From NCBI GenBank assembly GCA_022495005.1, contig JAGYXB010000456.1, positions 1,860,001 to 1,924,000 on the forward strand: 64,000 nucleotides of DNA, read 5' to 3'. A program made the position numbers and the translations under genes. The DNA comes from Rhyacophila brunnea. Its lineage: Eukaryota; Arthropoda; Insecta; Trichoptera; Rhyacophilidae. This document shows, piece by piece, positions 35,871 through 46,436 of the stretch. Below the pieces are notes generated by a model. The model saw only the letters and a program-made list of their open reading frames with translations. It searched no databases and was not told the DNA's origin. Numbering within the stretch: position 1 is the stretch's first letter; the number at the start of each line of letters is the position of its first letter.

Positions 35871-36389
35871 GAAGTTATACTTCTTTAGGTGCGTTTTACA
35901 TTTCAAAATTAGATCAGAGTGTATTTTTGGCGTGTGACATGTAACACATAATTTATTTTTTCACACAAAAATAAACGCACTCGATTGGATTCGAACCACC
36001 GATTGTTCGGTTATCAGCTGAACGCACTACCATTACGCCACAGTATTATACTCCAATAGTGACGATTATACAGTATAATATTATAGTTTAGAATTGTTTC
36101 GTTGCCTAGGCAGCGAATTTATTATTATCGTCCATTTGTAATTCCTTACGTTAACAAACTATTAAACGTCATAGTGGCAGTTGTTACTTTAAAAATAAAA
36201 ATAACGATGCATAATAATTATATAATTTAGTAATATAAATTAAAGTGTATAGAAATAAACCAACGGCGTTCCAATAAGCGGTCCTTTTTCTTAAGTGTGT
36301 AATTTAACAAGATAATTAAGAGATAGTCGAAGAATCTAGGTAATCACAAGTTTTGTTTTTGTTTTGTTACGCCAAATAAGTATAACATC
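35871..36389 (-). mobile_element. TIR element with tRNA-Ile-like core, copy 1
   Basis: The end GAAGTTATACTTCTTT (35871-35886) is inverted in degraded form at 36374-36389. On the minus strand a tRNA-like core sits near one end. The interior, including GTCATAGTGGCAGTTGTTAC, aligns along its length with copy 2 at 57230-57737 in inverse orientation. Similarity continues about 30 bp past one terminus, so the exact boundary is uncertain. Confidence 0.7.
35985..36042 (-). repeat. tRNA-Ile-like core
   Basis: On the minus strand the A-box TGGCGTAATGG (36040-36030) and the perfect B-box GGTTCGAATCC (35997-35987) flank TTCAGCTGATAACCGAA, an anticodon arm with loop CTGATAA (anticodon GAT, Ile). The anticodon stem has one mismatch and no acceptor stem forms, so it is tRNA-derived and not a working tRNA gene. 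Confidence 0.65.
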
Positions 36390-36424
36390 TAACGCGCGTA
36401 CATGAGTACACACACCGATTTAAA

Positions 36425-36884
36425 AAAAAAAAAAAAAAGTAGATAAATAATTTAGAAAAAAATATATATATGAAAAGTTGTACATAGTGGGATTCCAGTT
36501 TACATCTTTCACTATCCGGTGAGTGCACTAATCAATTATTTTTTAATAGGTATGTATATTTTTGAGGTTTCTTAAAATTACGTATTTTTAATAATACTAA
36601 TATTAAAAAGGCGTGTATGATGGACGATTGGTGGCCCTGCGTTTGGATCCAGTAAATGGAATGAAATAAGCGGCTAACATCCATTTCTAGAGCCAATTGT
36701 AACACATAGCTGACAGTGTGTAAAATCGTGACTATCATGACGCATACAAGGACAATTTTCTTTTGACAGCTGACATGATGAGGCCATCGGACATGGCCAA
36801 TTGGCAACAAAATTTTGTTCAATTTAGAAAACTTGCAGCTACAAACTACCAACGTGAAGACCTCTTCACTTAGATTGTTCAAAA

Positions 36885-36927
<43 letters not shown>

Positions 36928-37243
36928 TTTTATGTTCTAAGTGTTCCTTTCCATAGTCATGGAGAGACATTTCCAATAAATAAAAATACTGATGCTTCAC
37001 ATCAAATGTAGGATCCCGTGTTACGCCTAATTATAACAAAGTGTGGTGCTGGATAGATGTGGTTTGGTAGAACCATTATCTTTAGTATCAGATCGAAGTA
37101 GAGCCCGATATGTCTTATCTGTCTTTATGTACTGATTCCACAGATTCGGAGAAATTAAATATTAAGTATAATTTGCTTTTCACAGGAGATATAAGACATA
37201 TATATTGATTGAAGTAACAAAACGTTTGAATCACATGATGAAT
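36425..37243. other. Simple repeats, SINE fragment, no gene
   Basis: It holds a poly-A run (about 36422-36438), a SINE fragment at about 36490-36600 (TTCCAGTTTACATCTTTCAC on the plus strand, then the tail-like TTCTTAAAATTACGT), and a (TA)n run of about 34 bases at 36889-36922. A 116-codon minus-strand frame (36532-36882) overlaps the SINE fragment; its protein is unrecognised. Confidence 0.45.
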
Positions 37244-37659
37244 ACGTGTATTAATTAAGGCGCTAAGTACCAAAAAGTAGTATTGCCTGTGGTTACAAAA
37301 TACCGAGTCATTGCAGTAAAATTTCATGAAGCAGACCTTTTGAAAAATGTGGTTTCACAGTGTGAAACAATATCGGCAGCTTCCATAATTTTTGGAATTA
37401 AGAACTCGTGAGTGTCAACACACCATCGTCGGCCATTTTATATTGAATGCCGTTGACCACTACAGTGGTACTTACACCGTTATAAATAAAACACGCCAAC
37501 GGACTTACAACGTCGCCAGATTTAAATAGTTTGCTGTATTTTTTTGACTTGCTTGAGGCACTTAGACTATAGCTGACGCTATTGGCGTTGGTATGTAGAA
37601 CATTTTTTCTATAAAAATGTCAGTTTTTTTTGGTACTTAGCGCCTTAATTAATACACGT
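37244..37659. mobile_element. Element with perfect 33-bp TIRs
   Basis: 37244-37276 (ACGTGTATTAATTAAGGCGC onward to CAAAAA) is exactly inverted at 37627-37659. The core terminus GGCGCTAAGTACC is bordered by TTAATTAATAC on both sides, so TTAA is the likely insertion target and the palindromic flank may be part of the target or of the TIR. The 350-bp interior has no transposase. Perfect arms mean a young or gene-converted copy. Confidence 0.8.
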
Positions 37660-37766
37660 GTTCATTGTTATTATTAAATATTGTATACGTACTTTGTCGC
37701 GAAACAAAAGGTGACAATTTTGATTAGGCAGTTTCAAAGGCTACTTCCCGACTAGTTACCCTCTAT

Positions 37767-38325
37767 CAGTGGCGAAGAGTGGTGGTAGGCTGTTAAGATC
37801 CGACATAAATAGTGCACATTAAACTTTGTCGGTCATACGTATTTGTTTATATTGAACAAGGCTACAATTTACAGATGGAGTTGGTTAATTAAAAAAAATC
37901 AATTAAACTCTGCCCAAACCAAACCATATAGTTTTGGTATGCTTTTGGCGATCCAACAAAATTGTGCACACTATTTCATTCATACTTATTTGTTTTCGTT
38001 GAATTAAGAATACATAACATTACAAATGTTGTTGGTCAGTTTTTTTAGCGTAACCATGCCATAATATATAAAAATATTATTATATCCATAAAATATCCAA
38101 AATTATGTATTATTTAATGTCATAGATATTTTATAGATAGACGAGTATTTTTTGACTATTATCTATTATGGCTTGGATTTCGCAGGGTTTAATTGAATTT
38201 AACTAACCAACACCATCTGTAAATTGTAGTCATAGTTCAATGAAAACAAATACGTATAACTGACAAAGTTTAGTATGTACTATTTATATCGAATCTTAAC
38301 AGCCTACCTCCACCCTTCGCCACTA
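37767..38325. mobile_element. Family B hAT-like element, full copy
   Basis: The left CAGTGGCGAAGAGTGGTGGT and right CCTCCACCCTTCGCCACTA are inverted. The arms extend about 150-200 bp (TAGGCTGTTAAGATCCGACA against TCGAATCTTAACAGCCTA). Another copy spans 51383-52223, and a right part lies at 57795-57990. A clean 8-bp duplication is not seen (CCCTCTAT left, GTCTCTAT three bases beyond the right end). Non-coding. Confidence 0.75.
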
Positions 38326-38574
38326 CGGTCTCTATCCTTCCAGTCATGCAGTCTCAGCAACCGTGCCTTTTTTACTATGGCATTATTTGTGGAATTCTTT
38401 GTTTTATTGTGCATCTCTGTTTAGTATTCCTCGATAATTTCATTTAAAGTTAGAAATTGTATTGTATACGAACTTTTTTCTTCCTAAGTTATCGAATACA
38501 GGATTATTGATGGAGGATTTAGAAATTTATTGCGTCATTTGGTATCGATACTTAACTAAAATATTAGGTTTAAG

Positions 38575-38799
38575 CAGGGCTCGAAATGGATCGGAGCGCA
38601 CCGGAGTGCCGTTCCGATCTGAAGTTATCGCTCCGTCTCGTGGAAATATTAATTTGACCATGTAAGCTTGATATGTCATATAATAAACATTCTAAGACAC
38701 TTATCTATATAAAATACACATTCAATTAGATAACTATGTTAATATTTTCGTATAATTATCGGGCGCTCCGGTTCATAAAAAAATCCATTTCGAGCGCTG
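38575..38799. mobile_element. Small hAT element with perfect duplication
   Basis: The ends CAGGGCTCGAAATGGAT and ATCCATTTCGAGCGCTG are inverted repeats, with subterminal CGGAGCGCACCGG against GGGCGCTCCGG. The flanks are identical GGTTTAAG (38567-38574 and 38800-38807). At 225 bp it is a minimal non-autonomous element. Truncated relatives lie at 3524-3700 and 32648-32700. Confidence 0.9.
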
Positions 38800-38902
38800 G
38801 GTTTAAGTCATCATAACAACAGACACATAACATAGACGAGCTACTGTTACTGTGCTTTGATTTTATTATAGATAATTACAAGATAAAAAGAACTTTTTAT
38901 AT

Positions 38903-39222
38903 ACAACGTTTGTAAATTTTCTGTTGAACCATATAAACTTGACTTGACTAGCTTAAACGATCAAAAAAATTGTACTTGACATGTCATATTGATTTTCATA
39001 GTAACGCACGTATATATTAATAATTTAGTTGCTAGGACCCCAGACCCCTAGCAACCAATAATGGTGTCGAAATAACTTTACATACAAAACAGAATTAACT
39101 GAAAATGAATTCAATTCTACTTAAAGATGGATAAAAGTATTTTAAAAAATGCATTGGCATCGTGTTCTGATATATTCTAAAAGTTTCTAATGTCTAGCTA
39201 GTCCGTAAGTTAAAAATAATGT
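38903..39222 (-). mobile_element. Family A MITE, broken copy
   Basis: Starts with ACAACGTTTGTAAATTTTC. It runs to GTCTAGCTAGTCCGTAAGTT and then leaves the family. About 190 bp of other sequence including repeat E follows, after which the terminal third starts again. Confidence 0.75.
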
Positions 39223-39312
39223 AGGTGACCTCAGAATACTGCAAATATTTTAGAAATTAACATCTTTGATTACTATACGGAGTGGCTTTCGCGTAGGTTT
39301 ATAACGTCATGG

Positions 39313-39411
39313 GTCTAAACCGAGGCAGAACGTGTCAATGAGGGCACAGTAAAACACTACTTTCAGGGGCCCCAGTCCGAATTATATTAAAAAAAACCAT
39401 GATTATAGTCT
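39313..39411 (+). repeat. Repeat E copy
   Basis: It matches 23198-23293 (AACCGAGGCAGAACGTGTC, CTTTCAGGGGCCCCAGTCC, AAACCATGATTATAGTC). It lies between two partial family A segments, which suggests it moved with or into that family. Confidence 0.75.
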
Positions 39412-39553
39412 GCATTGGCATCGTGTTCTGATATATTCTAAAAGTTTCAAATGTCTAGCTAGTCGGGAAGTTAGTTAAAAATCGATTGCAAGATTTGTAC
39501 TGGATAAATAACTACCGGACAAATAAGAATATGAGCTAATAAAAACTTTGTAA
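39411..39553 (-). repeat. Family A terminal third, second partial copy
   Basis: TGCATTGGCATCGTGTTCTG through ATCGATTGCAAGATTTGTAC to AATAAAAACTTTGT repeats the last third of the family just after the broken copy. It is a tandem partial duplication or a second truncated insertion. Confidence 0.7.
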
Positions 39554-39802
39554 AATACAATGCCTTTCCACGATGAATTGACAGTTAACACAATAAAAGT
39601 GTTTATAGATGATTGGTTTTGTTACGTCACAACTCTTTTATCACAAATCGTCACATATTCCAGACCCCCCCCCCTTATATTCATGACGTCATATTATATT
39701 ATAAACAAATACGTTCGCCTAGCCCTAGTTGATATAGCGGCCGTCTCTGTATAAATGCGAAGCCGAATTTATATATCAAAACATATATATATATATATAT
39801 AA
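39554..39802. other. Unassigned DNA with C run and TA repeat
   Basis: It includes a nine-C run (near 39665) and a TA repeat (39782-39800) just before the third partial family A copy. A 64-codon frame is unsupported. Confidence 0.45.
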
Positions 39803-39915
39803 AAGTTTCAAATGTCTAGCTAGTCGGTAAGTTAGTTAAAAATCGATTGCAAGGTTTGTACTGGATAAACAACCACCGGACAAACAAGAATACGAGCTGA
39901 GAAAAACGAGGTAAA
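39803..39915 (-). repeat. Family A terminal part, third partial copy
   Basis: AAAGTTTCAAATGTCTAGCT through CAACCACCGGACAAACAAG to GCTGAGAAAAACGAGGT. It abuts a TA repeat, so slippage or a break at the microsatellite may have truncated it. Confidence 0.7.
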
Positions 39916-40525
39916 ATACCCATTCCCCTATCTATATCAAAGAGATTTTCCGTTGAATGGCACTTTAAATATTATGCTTGTTAAGTTATGTACCATATCG
40001 GTTAACAAATAATGTCGACGCTGAGTTTGGTAATCTTATACTAGTCTGCTATTATTGAACACGTCTGAAGATCTTTTTGAACCAGAACGTTCATATTCTA
40101 TCTGTTATTAAAAACCTTTTCTTGAATATTATTTTTAAATATTTTAGTTGTTGTAAATTTATGTAGGAAAACTGGGGTATGAAAATGGTACGCACCACTG
40201 ACATGAACTATGTAAGCAATCAGCTTATAATCAAAGCGCCATTATATTATATAAGTCACTTTATAAATACATAATATAATTCTATTTCGTTTGAATGTAT
40301 CTGTGTATGAAAACAATGCAATTATTTGTGAGAGTTGCGTAGTGGTGCTTTTGATTTTGTTTTCAAATAAAAGCACGGCGAACCTTTATTTTCTTTTATT
40401 AAGGCGTGCACGCACAAAGCGATATTTTGTCAGCATAATAAATTATCAGTTACAATTTCAGTAGACTGTATGGGTGATTGTAACTGCAACCATAGGGGAA
40501 GGGGTAAGTGTACGTCCTGAGAGGC
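39916..40525. other. AT-rich DNA, no gene seen
   Basis: A 62-codon minus-strand frame (40430-40618) overlaps the next hairpin and is a byproduct. No gene. Confidence 0.45.
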
Positions 40526-40529
40526 AGCG

Positions 40530-40675
40530 TTCGGCGCAGCGTTGAGCGTTTTGCGCAACTCAAACGTATAACCGTGTGTGAAAATGTTCGTAGACAATGT
40601 CTTTTTTTGGTTATACATTTATACGGTTATACGTTTGAGTTGCGCATAACGCTCAACGCTGCGCCGAACGCCGGC
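40530..40675. repeat. Long hairpin with about 53-bp GC-rich arms
   Basis: The arm at about 40530-40582 (GGCAGCGTTCGGCGCAGCGT onward to ATAACCGT) is inverted at about 40622-40674 with only about two mismatches. The loop is about 40 bases. Arms this long and GC-rich in AT-rich DNA would fold strongly if transcribed. It could be a MITE core or a young snap-back duplication. The 94-codon frame here is a byproduct. Confidence 0.75.
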
Positions 40676-42086
40676 ACTGAGGCCTCACACTTAGAGTTAA
40701 ACATGGAGTCGTTAACTTTCGACGCTAGACTTGGCCATGATCGGAGGCTAATATACATATATGATTATTATTACATTATTGTAGGTATGTGACGATTACA
40801 ATATGATACAATTAATGGCGTGCTATAAATAATCGGTACTCTTAACTCTGTAGACATTAATCAGTCGAAGATGCTTTAAACACTGATTTTATGTAGAATA
40901 TTTTTATCTAACTCAACTGTTTATCAAGTTTGTTGAAATAAAGGTTCACGTAAACAATAATTACTTTAATAGATTGTTGACCTAATCTGGCAACTTTTTC
41001 TTTTACGAACTCCACCCATACAGCAGACAATATATTATAGCATCAACTTAATGTTTATTGTTTTTTTCTTAGGTTAAATAGGCAGTTGAGGCATGTTTCC
41101 GATTTTATGATGTTGTCAACTTGAGTCAGGTCAATACTTTACACATTCAAAGCTTTCTTTTGTCTAATTTTGTAAGGTAAATGTGATAAAAGCTTTGATT
41201 TCGAATTGCGTGCATTGTTGAAGATACAAAAAATAATTTGGAATAAAGTTATTGTTTATATTTCATATTAATCTTTTACAAAACTCAATATTATCTTGAA
41301 AATGTATCCTTATAGCCGGTGGGTAAAAATATCTGATAAGTAGAGATTGTAATGCCTAATCGAAAATTTTCCTATACAAAATAATTATTGTTTTATATAA
41401 ATTAATATGAGTGTGTGTGATTTTTATAAATTTCAAGACCGTCTTTGTCAGTGCACGGAATTTTCGTTAATACTGTAAATCATTCCATCTTCGTTTCTAT
41501 AGTGGGTAACAGCTATCGACACAAAATAGAACTAACGATTTCAGTCAATAATGAATTTGCACATAAACAGTTGCCGTTTTATGTATTATATTATAAGGGG
41601 TAAAAAAAAATATCCACCACCACCCGTCATATATGCACAACCGTGGATATGCACGGCCGCTTTCCATGACGCTTTAAACATGTCTGAAAGAAGTGATTAT
41701 AAGTGCTCATTCCGTCCCGAGACGGGGCCGCATGGGACTGATGCTGCAACCATGCACCGTAGTGCTTAAAGAAGAAAGTTAAGAAAGAATTTAGTCGATA
41801 TCAAACCTGCCAATCAAGCGGTTCACAAAAATATAATCTCAATAGAATAAACGTTTCTCGAATACTGTGTTTGTCCGCAATTGACATAAGACTACCCGAA
41901 TTATAAATCCATATTATCATGTAATATTAAAATATACATGAAACAATAAACAACCCCAAAAACAGTTCTGTGTTTATTAATCAAAATAATAGATATATCC
42001 ACATAATACCTAAAGTTAGTAGCTGGAAGTGATACTAAATTAAAATTTAATTTGAATAACGAACAACTACACTTCTACTAAGATTA
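40676..42086. other. AT-rich DNA with one shared short repeat
   Basis: Apart from the module at 41613-41672, no gene or element is recognised. A 72-codon frame (41551-41769) spans that module and is unsupported. Confidence 0.45.
41613..41672 (+). repeat. Micro-repeat G, longer copy
   Basis: CCACCACCACCCGTCATATA, then TGCAC, a 16-base extra segment (AACCGTGGATATGCAC), and GGCCGCTTTCCATGACGCTT. It matches the 57-bp insert at 60240-60296, which lacks the extra 16 bases. The extra segment contains a repeat of ATATGCAC, suggesting a slippage duplication. Confidence 0.65.
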
Positions 42087-42094
42087 TCCGTATA

Positions 42095-42928
42095 CAGTGG
42101 CGCACCCAGAGGGGGGAAGGGGCCCTGGCACCCTCAAACATGAAAATTATCAGAATGATTTTATACATTGAAATTGAAAGCCAATAAACTATACCTTAGG
42201 GTTTAGACAAATAAATCACTGCAAAAAAATGATTTGTAATTCTCCAACACCCTTTTTAGAAAAAAATCTTAGATTTTAATTTCGAACACAAAAAATTCGA
42301 AACACTAATGTCAGGTTTTTTTAGAAACCCAATCCCTAATGGAATTGTCAAAAAATTCTCGGTGTCCACCCGAATTCCTGAGCGGTGTAGGTCATTGCTG
42401 GGGAGGGCTGACAGGGCTTTAGCCTGGGGGCCCGGGCTGTGGGGGGGCCGGTATGTCGGGTTGACCAGATAAGTGAGATAAACACACATCATAAATTAGC
42501 TTTAATAGTAAAAAAGTATATTATACTTCATGGCCATAAATATTTTCAATTATATAATTGTGCAATATATTTTTGATTATTATGTATCGATACTCGACAG
42601 CTACATTATTAAAGTAGATGTATTAAAAATCGCCAATAATTCACTGTATAAGTACACTTATTTTGAACTAAAATACAATTTGAAAAACTTTAATGTAGTG
42701 TTTTACACTGCCTTTAATCTTAGCGGTAGGTAGGGGACTCGCCAAATATCCTAGCCTGAGGGCCCGTTTCAGGATGTGGGGACCATGGTGTAGGTACACC
42801 GAGTATAATAGACAAAATAACTAAAATAAACGAGAAATTAGGCTGTGAAGAAGAAATAGAGCCTATGGGGCTAATTTACATTCTCCTCCTTGGGCTCCCC
42901 CCAATATTAAATCCTGAGTGCGCTACTG
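42095..42928. mobile_element. hAT element hosting a nested repeat
   Basis: The left end CAGTGGCGCACCCAG and the right end CTGAGTGCGCTACTG are inverted repeats. Flanks are TCCGTATA (42087-42094) and TTCGTATA (42929-42936), 7/8 identical. Subterminal GGGGGG/CCCCCC runs are inverted. The middle holds a family D element (42390-42788). The 78-codon minus-strand frame is a byproduct. Non-autonomous. Confidence 0.85.
42390..42788 (+). mobile_element. Family D copy nested in hAT
   Basis: GGGGGCCCGGGCTGTGG, CTTTAATAGTAAAAAAGTA, ATCGATACTCGACAG, CTGCCTTTAATCTTAGCGG and ATCCTAGCC follow the same order as 17452-17915. The ends GGCTGACAGGGC and GGGGACCATGG may be the element termini. Its insertion is younger than the surrounding hAT. 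Confidence 0.65.
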
Positions 42929-43002
42929 TTCGTATATGCACAAACTTATTGATCATTTTGTTTTATAGTTATTCGTAATTTTTGTGTACATATTATTTTA
43001 CG

Positions 43003-43252
43003 GATTACGGATTTCTTCCGAAATAACTTTTCATACAAAACAGAATTAACTGAAAATGAATTCAATTATATTCTTAAATATGGCTAAAAGTGGAAAAAGA
43101 ATGCGTTGGCACCATGTTCTGATATATTCTAAAAGTTTCAAATGTCTAGCTAGTCGGGAAGTTAGTTAAAAATCGATTTCAAGATTTGTACTGGACAAAC
43201 AACCACCGGACAAACAAGAATACGAGCTATGAAAAACGTGGTAAAATAAAAA
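43003..43252 (-). mobile_element. Family A MITE, left half missing
   Basis: Begins at GATTTCTTCCGAAATAACTT and runs to GCTATGAAAAACGTGGT. The first 180 bases of the family are absent. The terminus is followed by AAAATAAAAAATAC as in other copies. Confidence 0.75.
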
Positions 43253-43254
43253 AT

Positions 43255-43385
43255 ACTATAAAAAACAAAAAAATAGATGCAGTATTAGAAAAATAGTATA
43301 AATAGTAAATACAAAAACTATAAAGCAAATACATGGAAGTACATCAAATGAACTAGGTAGACCCTATTTTAAGAATAATAATATA
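43255..43385 (+). repeat. Family C partial arm
   Basis: AGTACATCAAATGAACTAG then GTAGACCCTATTTTAAGAAT matches the inner part of the arm at 541-615. No inverse partner nearby. Confidence 0.5.
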
Positions 43386-44850
43386 ATTCTGGTAAAATAA
43401 ATACTCATTCCGAATACCTACAGCCTATTACTTATTGCGAGGAAATTGTGAAAAATATAAAAAATAATACCGAAATAATTATATTATTATTAACTAATAT
43501 GGCAACCCATCAAAAATAAATTAACTTTTAAAAATACGTAAATACACCATACAATTTAATTTATTATTTTTCTAGAAATCCCAAAACCCATAAATACTTT
43601 TTATACCCATTTACTTTGAAGGCATCAAAATGAAATTGATCAAAGACACCTGCTGTCCCTTAATGCTATCAAAACATCCTTAGAGTACTAGGAAATGACT
43701 TATAATCAAACTTGTTGTAGCTACACCGATAGCATCAAGCTTAAAGCTTTTAAATTTAGCTTTCACTTCCTGAAAGTGTATTAAGCTACGGGGCGCTACG
43801 CCATATCAGCCTTAAAACATTCATTCTCTAATCAACCTGTAGTGCCAGCTGAATAAATATAGAAATATAAATATTCTAGACGTTCTACAGGGAAACTATA
43901 AAGTTTTATATCTAGGATGCAGAACATGATTTTCTTATAAATTAAGATTTATGGATGGATGTAATATTTTTAGGTATCTCTTTTATAGCTCACTAAGTAT
44001 GTTTTTTTAACCTTTTTTTATACACTAATAATTAATACATTTTTTTATTATGTAGTTAAAGTCTATCAGAACGGTTCTAAATCTTAACATAACGGTCTTA
44101 ATTCTTAGACTATATTACTGTATAGACTCCGCGTATTCTTTTGCTAAGTAAAACCGTGTTACGTGCGTTTCGTTGTTACTTGTAGTAGGTGAAACTTACC
44201 TATAAAACGTAATACCATCTTATTGTTTCTCAGTACGGCTACTACATTTAAATACAACATATTCAACCATCTTTTCTACTTAAGTAACTAAAAATTTAAC
44301 TAACTTTTTAACACAAAAACTAGAATTTCGGTCATTAGTTATCCAAATCATTTATAATGTAGTCATCCAAACTAATATTTACCGGCTACGTGTACAAAAA
44401 ATATTGTACAAAGCCGTCGATCTTCTATTTTACTCTAACGCATATTGCGGAGATTATAAGCGTGTCGAATGCTTTTTCACTTGCACTTATAGTTCGTTTT
44501 TGTTCGAGCTTTGTCTTACTCTGATCAACAATATAGCAGTTTGAAATTAGGCTGTATACAGGTTAACATAATACTTAGAACAGACGGCTCCATTCAAAAA
44601 ACTTCACAATTTCATTCCTGGTAATCGTAATCCCATTCCTGAATTTATTATTTGCCATTTTTTTTATCGTATTATACCTCTACGTCAGTCAGTGTGTCGG
44701 GCCTCTACGTCACTAAACGCGTCAGTAATAAAATAGTGTAATAATCTTGAGAAACAAAAAATGTGTAGATATCTCTTATGATTAATTTAAATGTTATTTT
44801 GTTGTTATTTAGATGTTAGTTTTTTTTTAAGTATATTAATATCATGTTTT
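43386..44850. other. AT-rich DNA, no gene seen
   Basis: No frame above 60 codons and no recognised RNA or repeat. Confidence 0.55.
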
Positions 44851-44852
44851 TT

Positions 44853-45293
44853 ACAACGATTTTATTTGCTCGTATTCTTATTCGTCTGGTGGTCGTTTGT
44901 CCAGTAAAAATCTTGCAATCGATTTTTAACTAGCTTCCCGACTAGCTAGACATTTGAAACTTTTAGAATATATCAGAACACGATGCCAATGCATTCTTTT
45001 AATACTTTTAGCCATCTTTAAGCAGAATTGAATTCATTTTCAGTGAATTCTGTTTTGTATGGAAAGTTATTTCATAAAAATCCGTAAAAAGTAAAAGACT
45101 ATTATTGGTTGCTAAGGGGGTGGTCCTAGCAACTAAATTATTAATTTATACGTGCATTATTATGGAAATCAAAATGAAATGTCAAAATGACATTTCAGTA
45201 TTTTATATTTGTTTGTTTTTTATTTACTTCATATCAAGTACAAGTTTGAGCATATTGAGCATAATAATTCAACAGAAAATTTAAAAACGTTGT
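44853..45293 (+). mobile_element. Family A MITE, complete copy
   Basis: Starts ACAACGATTTTATTTGCTCG and ends TTAAAAACGTTGT at 45293. It is 441 bp and similar throughout to 34757-35187. The 62-codon frame crossing it is a byproduct. Confidence 0.88.
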
Positions 45294-45890
45294 ATATAAA
45301 AAGTCCTTTTTATTTTGTATTTATTTTACGAATGAATTTGCTAAATTTCAAATTTGCCGCGATGAATTCGAAACAACAGGTGTTGTGTATATCCTAAAAT
45401 ATCCAGTATATTGCAATTCAATTTCAATATTGTTACCTGCGCAAAAAGTATTATAAATATTCAATTCGTGATCGTTCCCTTTTGTAGGTTTTTCCTTCAC
45501 TCTACCTTCGCACCTTTATGGCTAAATAATCCCTTGGTACGAATATGTATTCATCTCTCTTCGTGCTGCTAAAAACATTATTAAAGTCGGTTTATGCTCC
45601 AGAAATCTGACTTTATGATATATATTATGTGATATGAATATATATTACTATGCGGGTGTTTTAAGAGAAACTAGTTGATCTTATTATATGCATAAATTCC
45701 CCTAGTACCTGTTCGCTTACGTTTTGGTTTAAAACTATGCTCGGGAAAAATCGTAAATAAAACGTATTAAAATACACCAGACGCGCACACAGAAAAACGG
45801 TTAGGGGTGGAGTACATTTTGAAAAATATTTATAATATTTTATTTTTAAAGCGACGGGAGGGGGTGCGGTTAACAAATTCTATCCGGATA
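45294..45890. other. AT-rich DNA, no gene seen
   Basis: A 71-codon minus-strand frame (45661-45876) has no motif. Nothing else recognised. Confidence 0.45.
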
Positions 45891-45894
45891 CCAC

Positions 45895-46436
45895 ACTTTC
45901 ACAGTTACATTCTTCATACCCAAACACTAGCGATATTATACACCTGGCCTTCAGGTATTACTACGTGCGTTCACCTACGTCTTATTACGAGCTGTGACAT
46001 CCATAACTGGCTATCGAATGTACATGACTTCACAGTCATAATTATTAGAATCATCTGTGTCCATTTATGTCATACGCGCTGTCTTGTATTTTAGGTATGC
46101 TCCATAATAACATTGGATACATCAATTTATGAGTGCCACGGGTTTGCGTGTTGTAGAATCCCAAGACTAGTGAGGGGCAACCCGTTGAGAAGGCTGTTTG
46201 ACATTCTTCATATCCAAATACTATCGATATTATACACCTGGCCTTCAGACATAATTAAGTGCATTCACCTACGTCTTATTATGAGCCGTCGCATCCTGAA
46301 CTGGTTATCGAATACGCATGACTTAACAGTAATAATGATTACAATCATTAGTGTCTATTTGTGTCATCCGTTCCTTCTTCTTTTTTAGACATCGGAATAT
46401 TAAAACCCGAAATAGTTACACCAATTTATGAGTACC
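45895..46436 (+). repeat. About 300-bp tandem duplication with paired ORFs
   Basis: Unit 1 (about 45895-46135) and unit 2 (about 46195-46436) share ACATTCTTCATA, GATATTATACACCTGGCCTT, TTCACCTACGTCTTATTA and TCAATTTATGAGT-like words at roughly 75-80%. The enclosed frames (45807-46094 and 46113-46388) give related proteins: both contain ILYTWPS, HLRLI and NWLSN, about 63% identical over 60 residues. No family is recognised. Protein similarity is no higher than expected from the DNA, so coding is unproven. Confidence 0.55.

Noticed and set aside
36532..36882. 116-codon minus-strand ORF as a membrane protein
   Set aside because: Part overlaps a SINE fragment; no conserved motif or splice context supports it.
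36889..36922. TA run as a regulatory or matrix element
   Set aside because: A plain microsatellite; common in AT-rich DNA.
40065..40095. Second hammerhead ribozyme (CTGAAGA near TTTGAACC)
   Set aside because: No stem II, GAAA core or cleavage site in the proper order.
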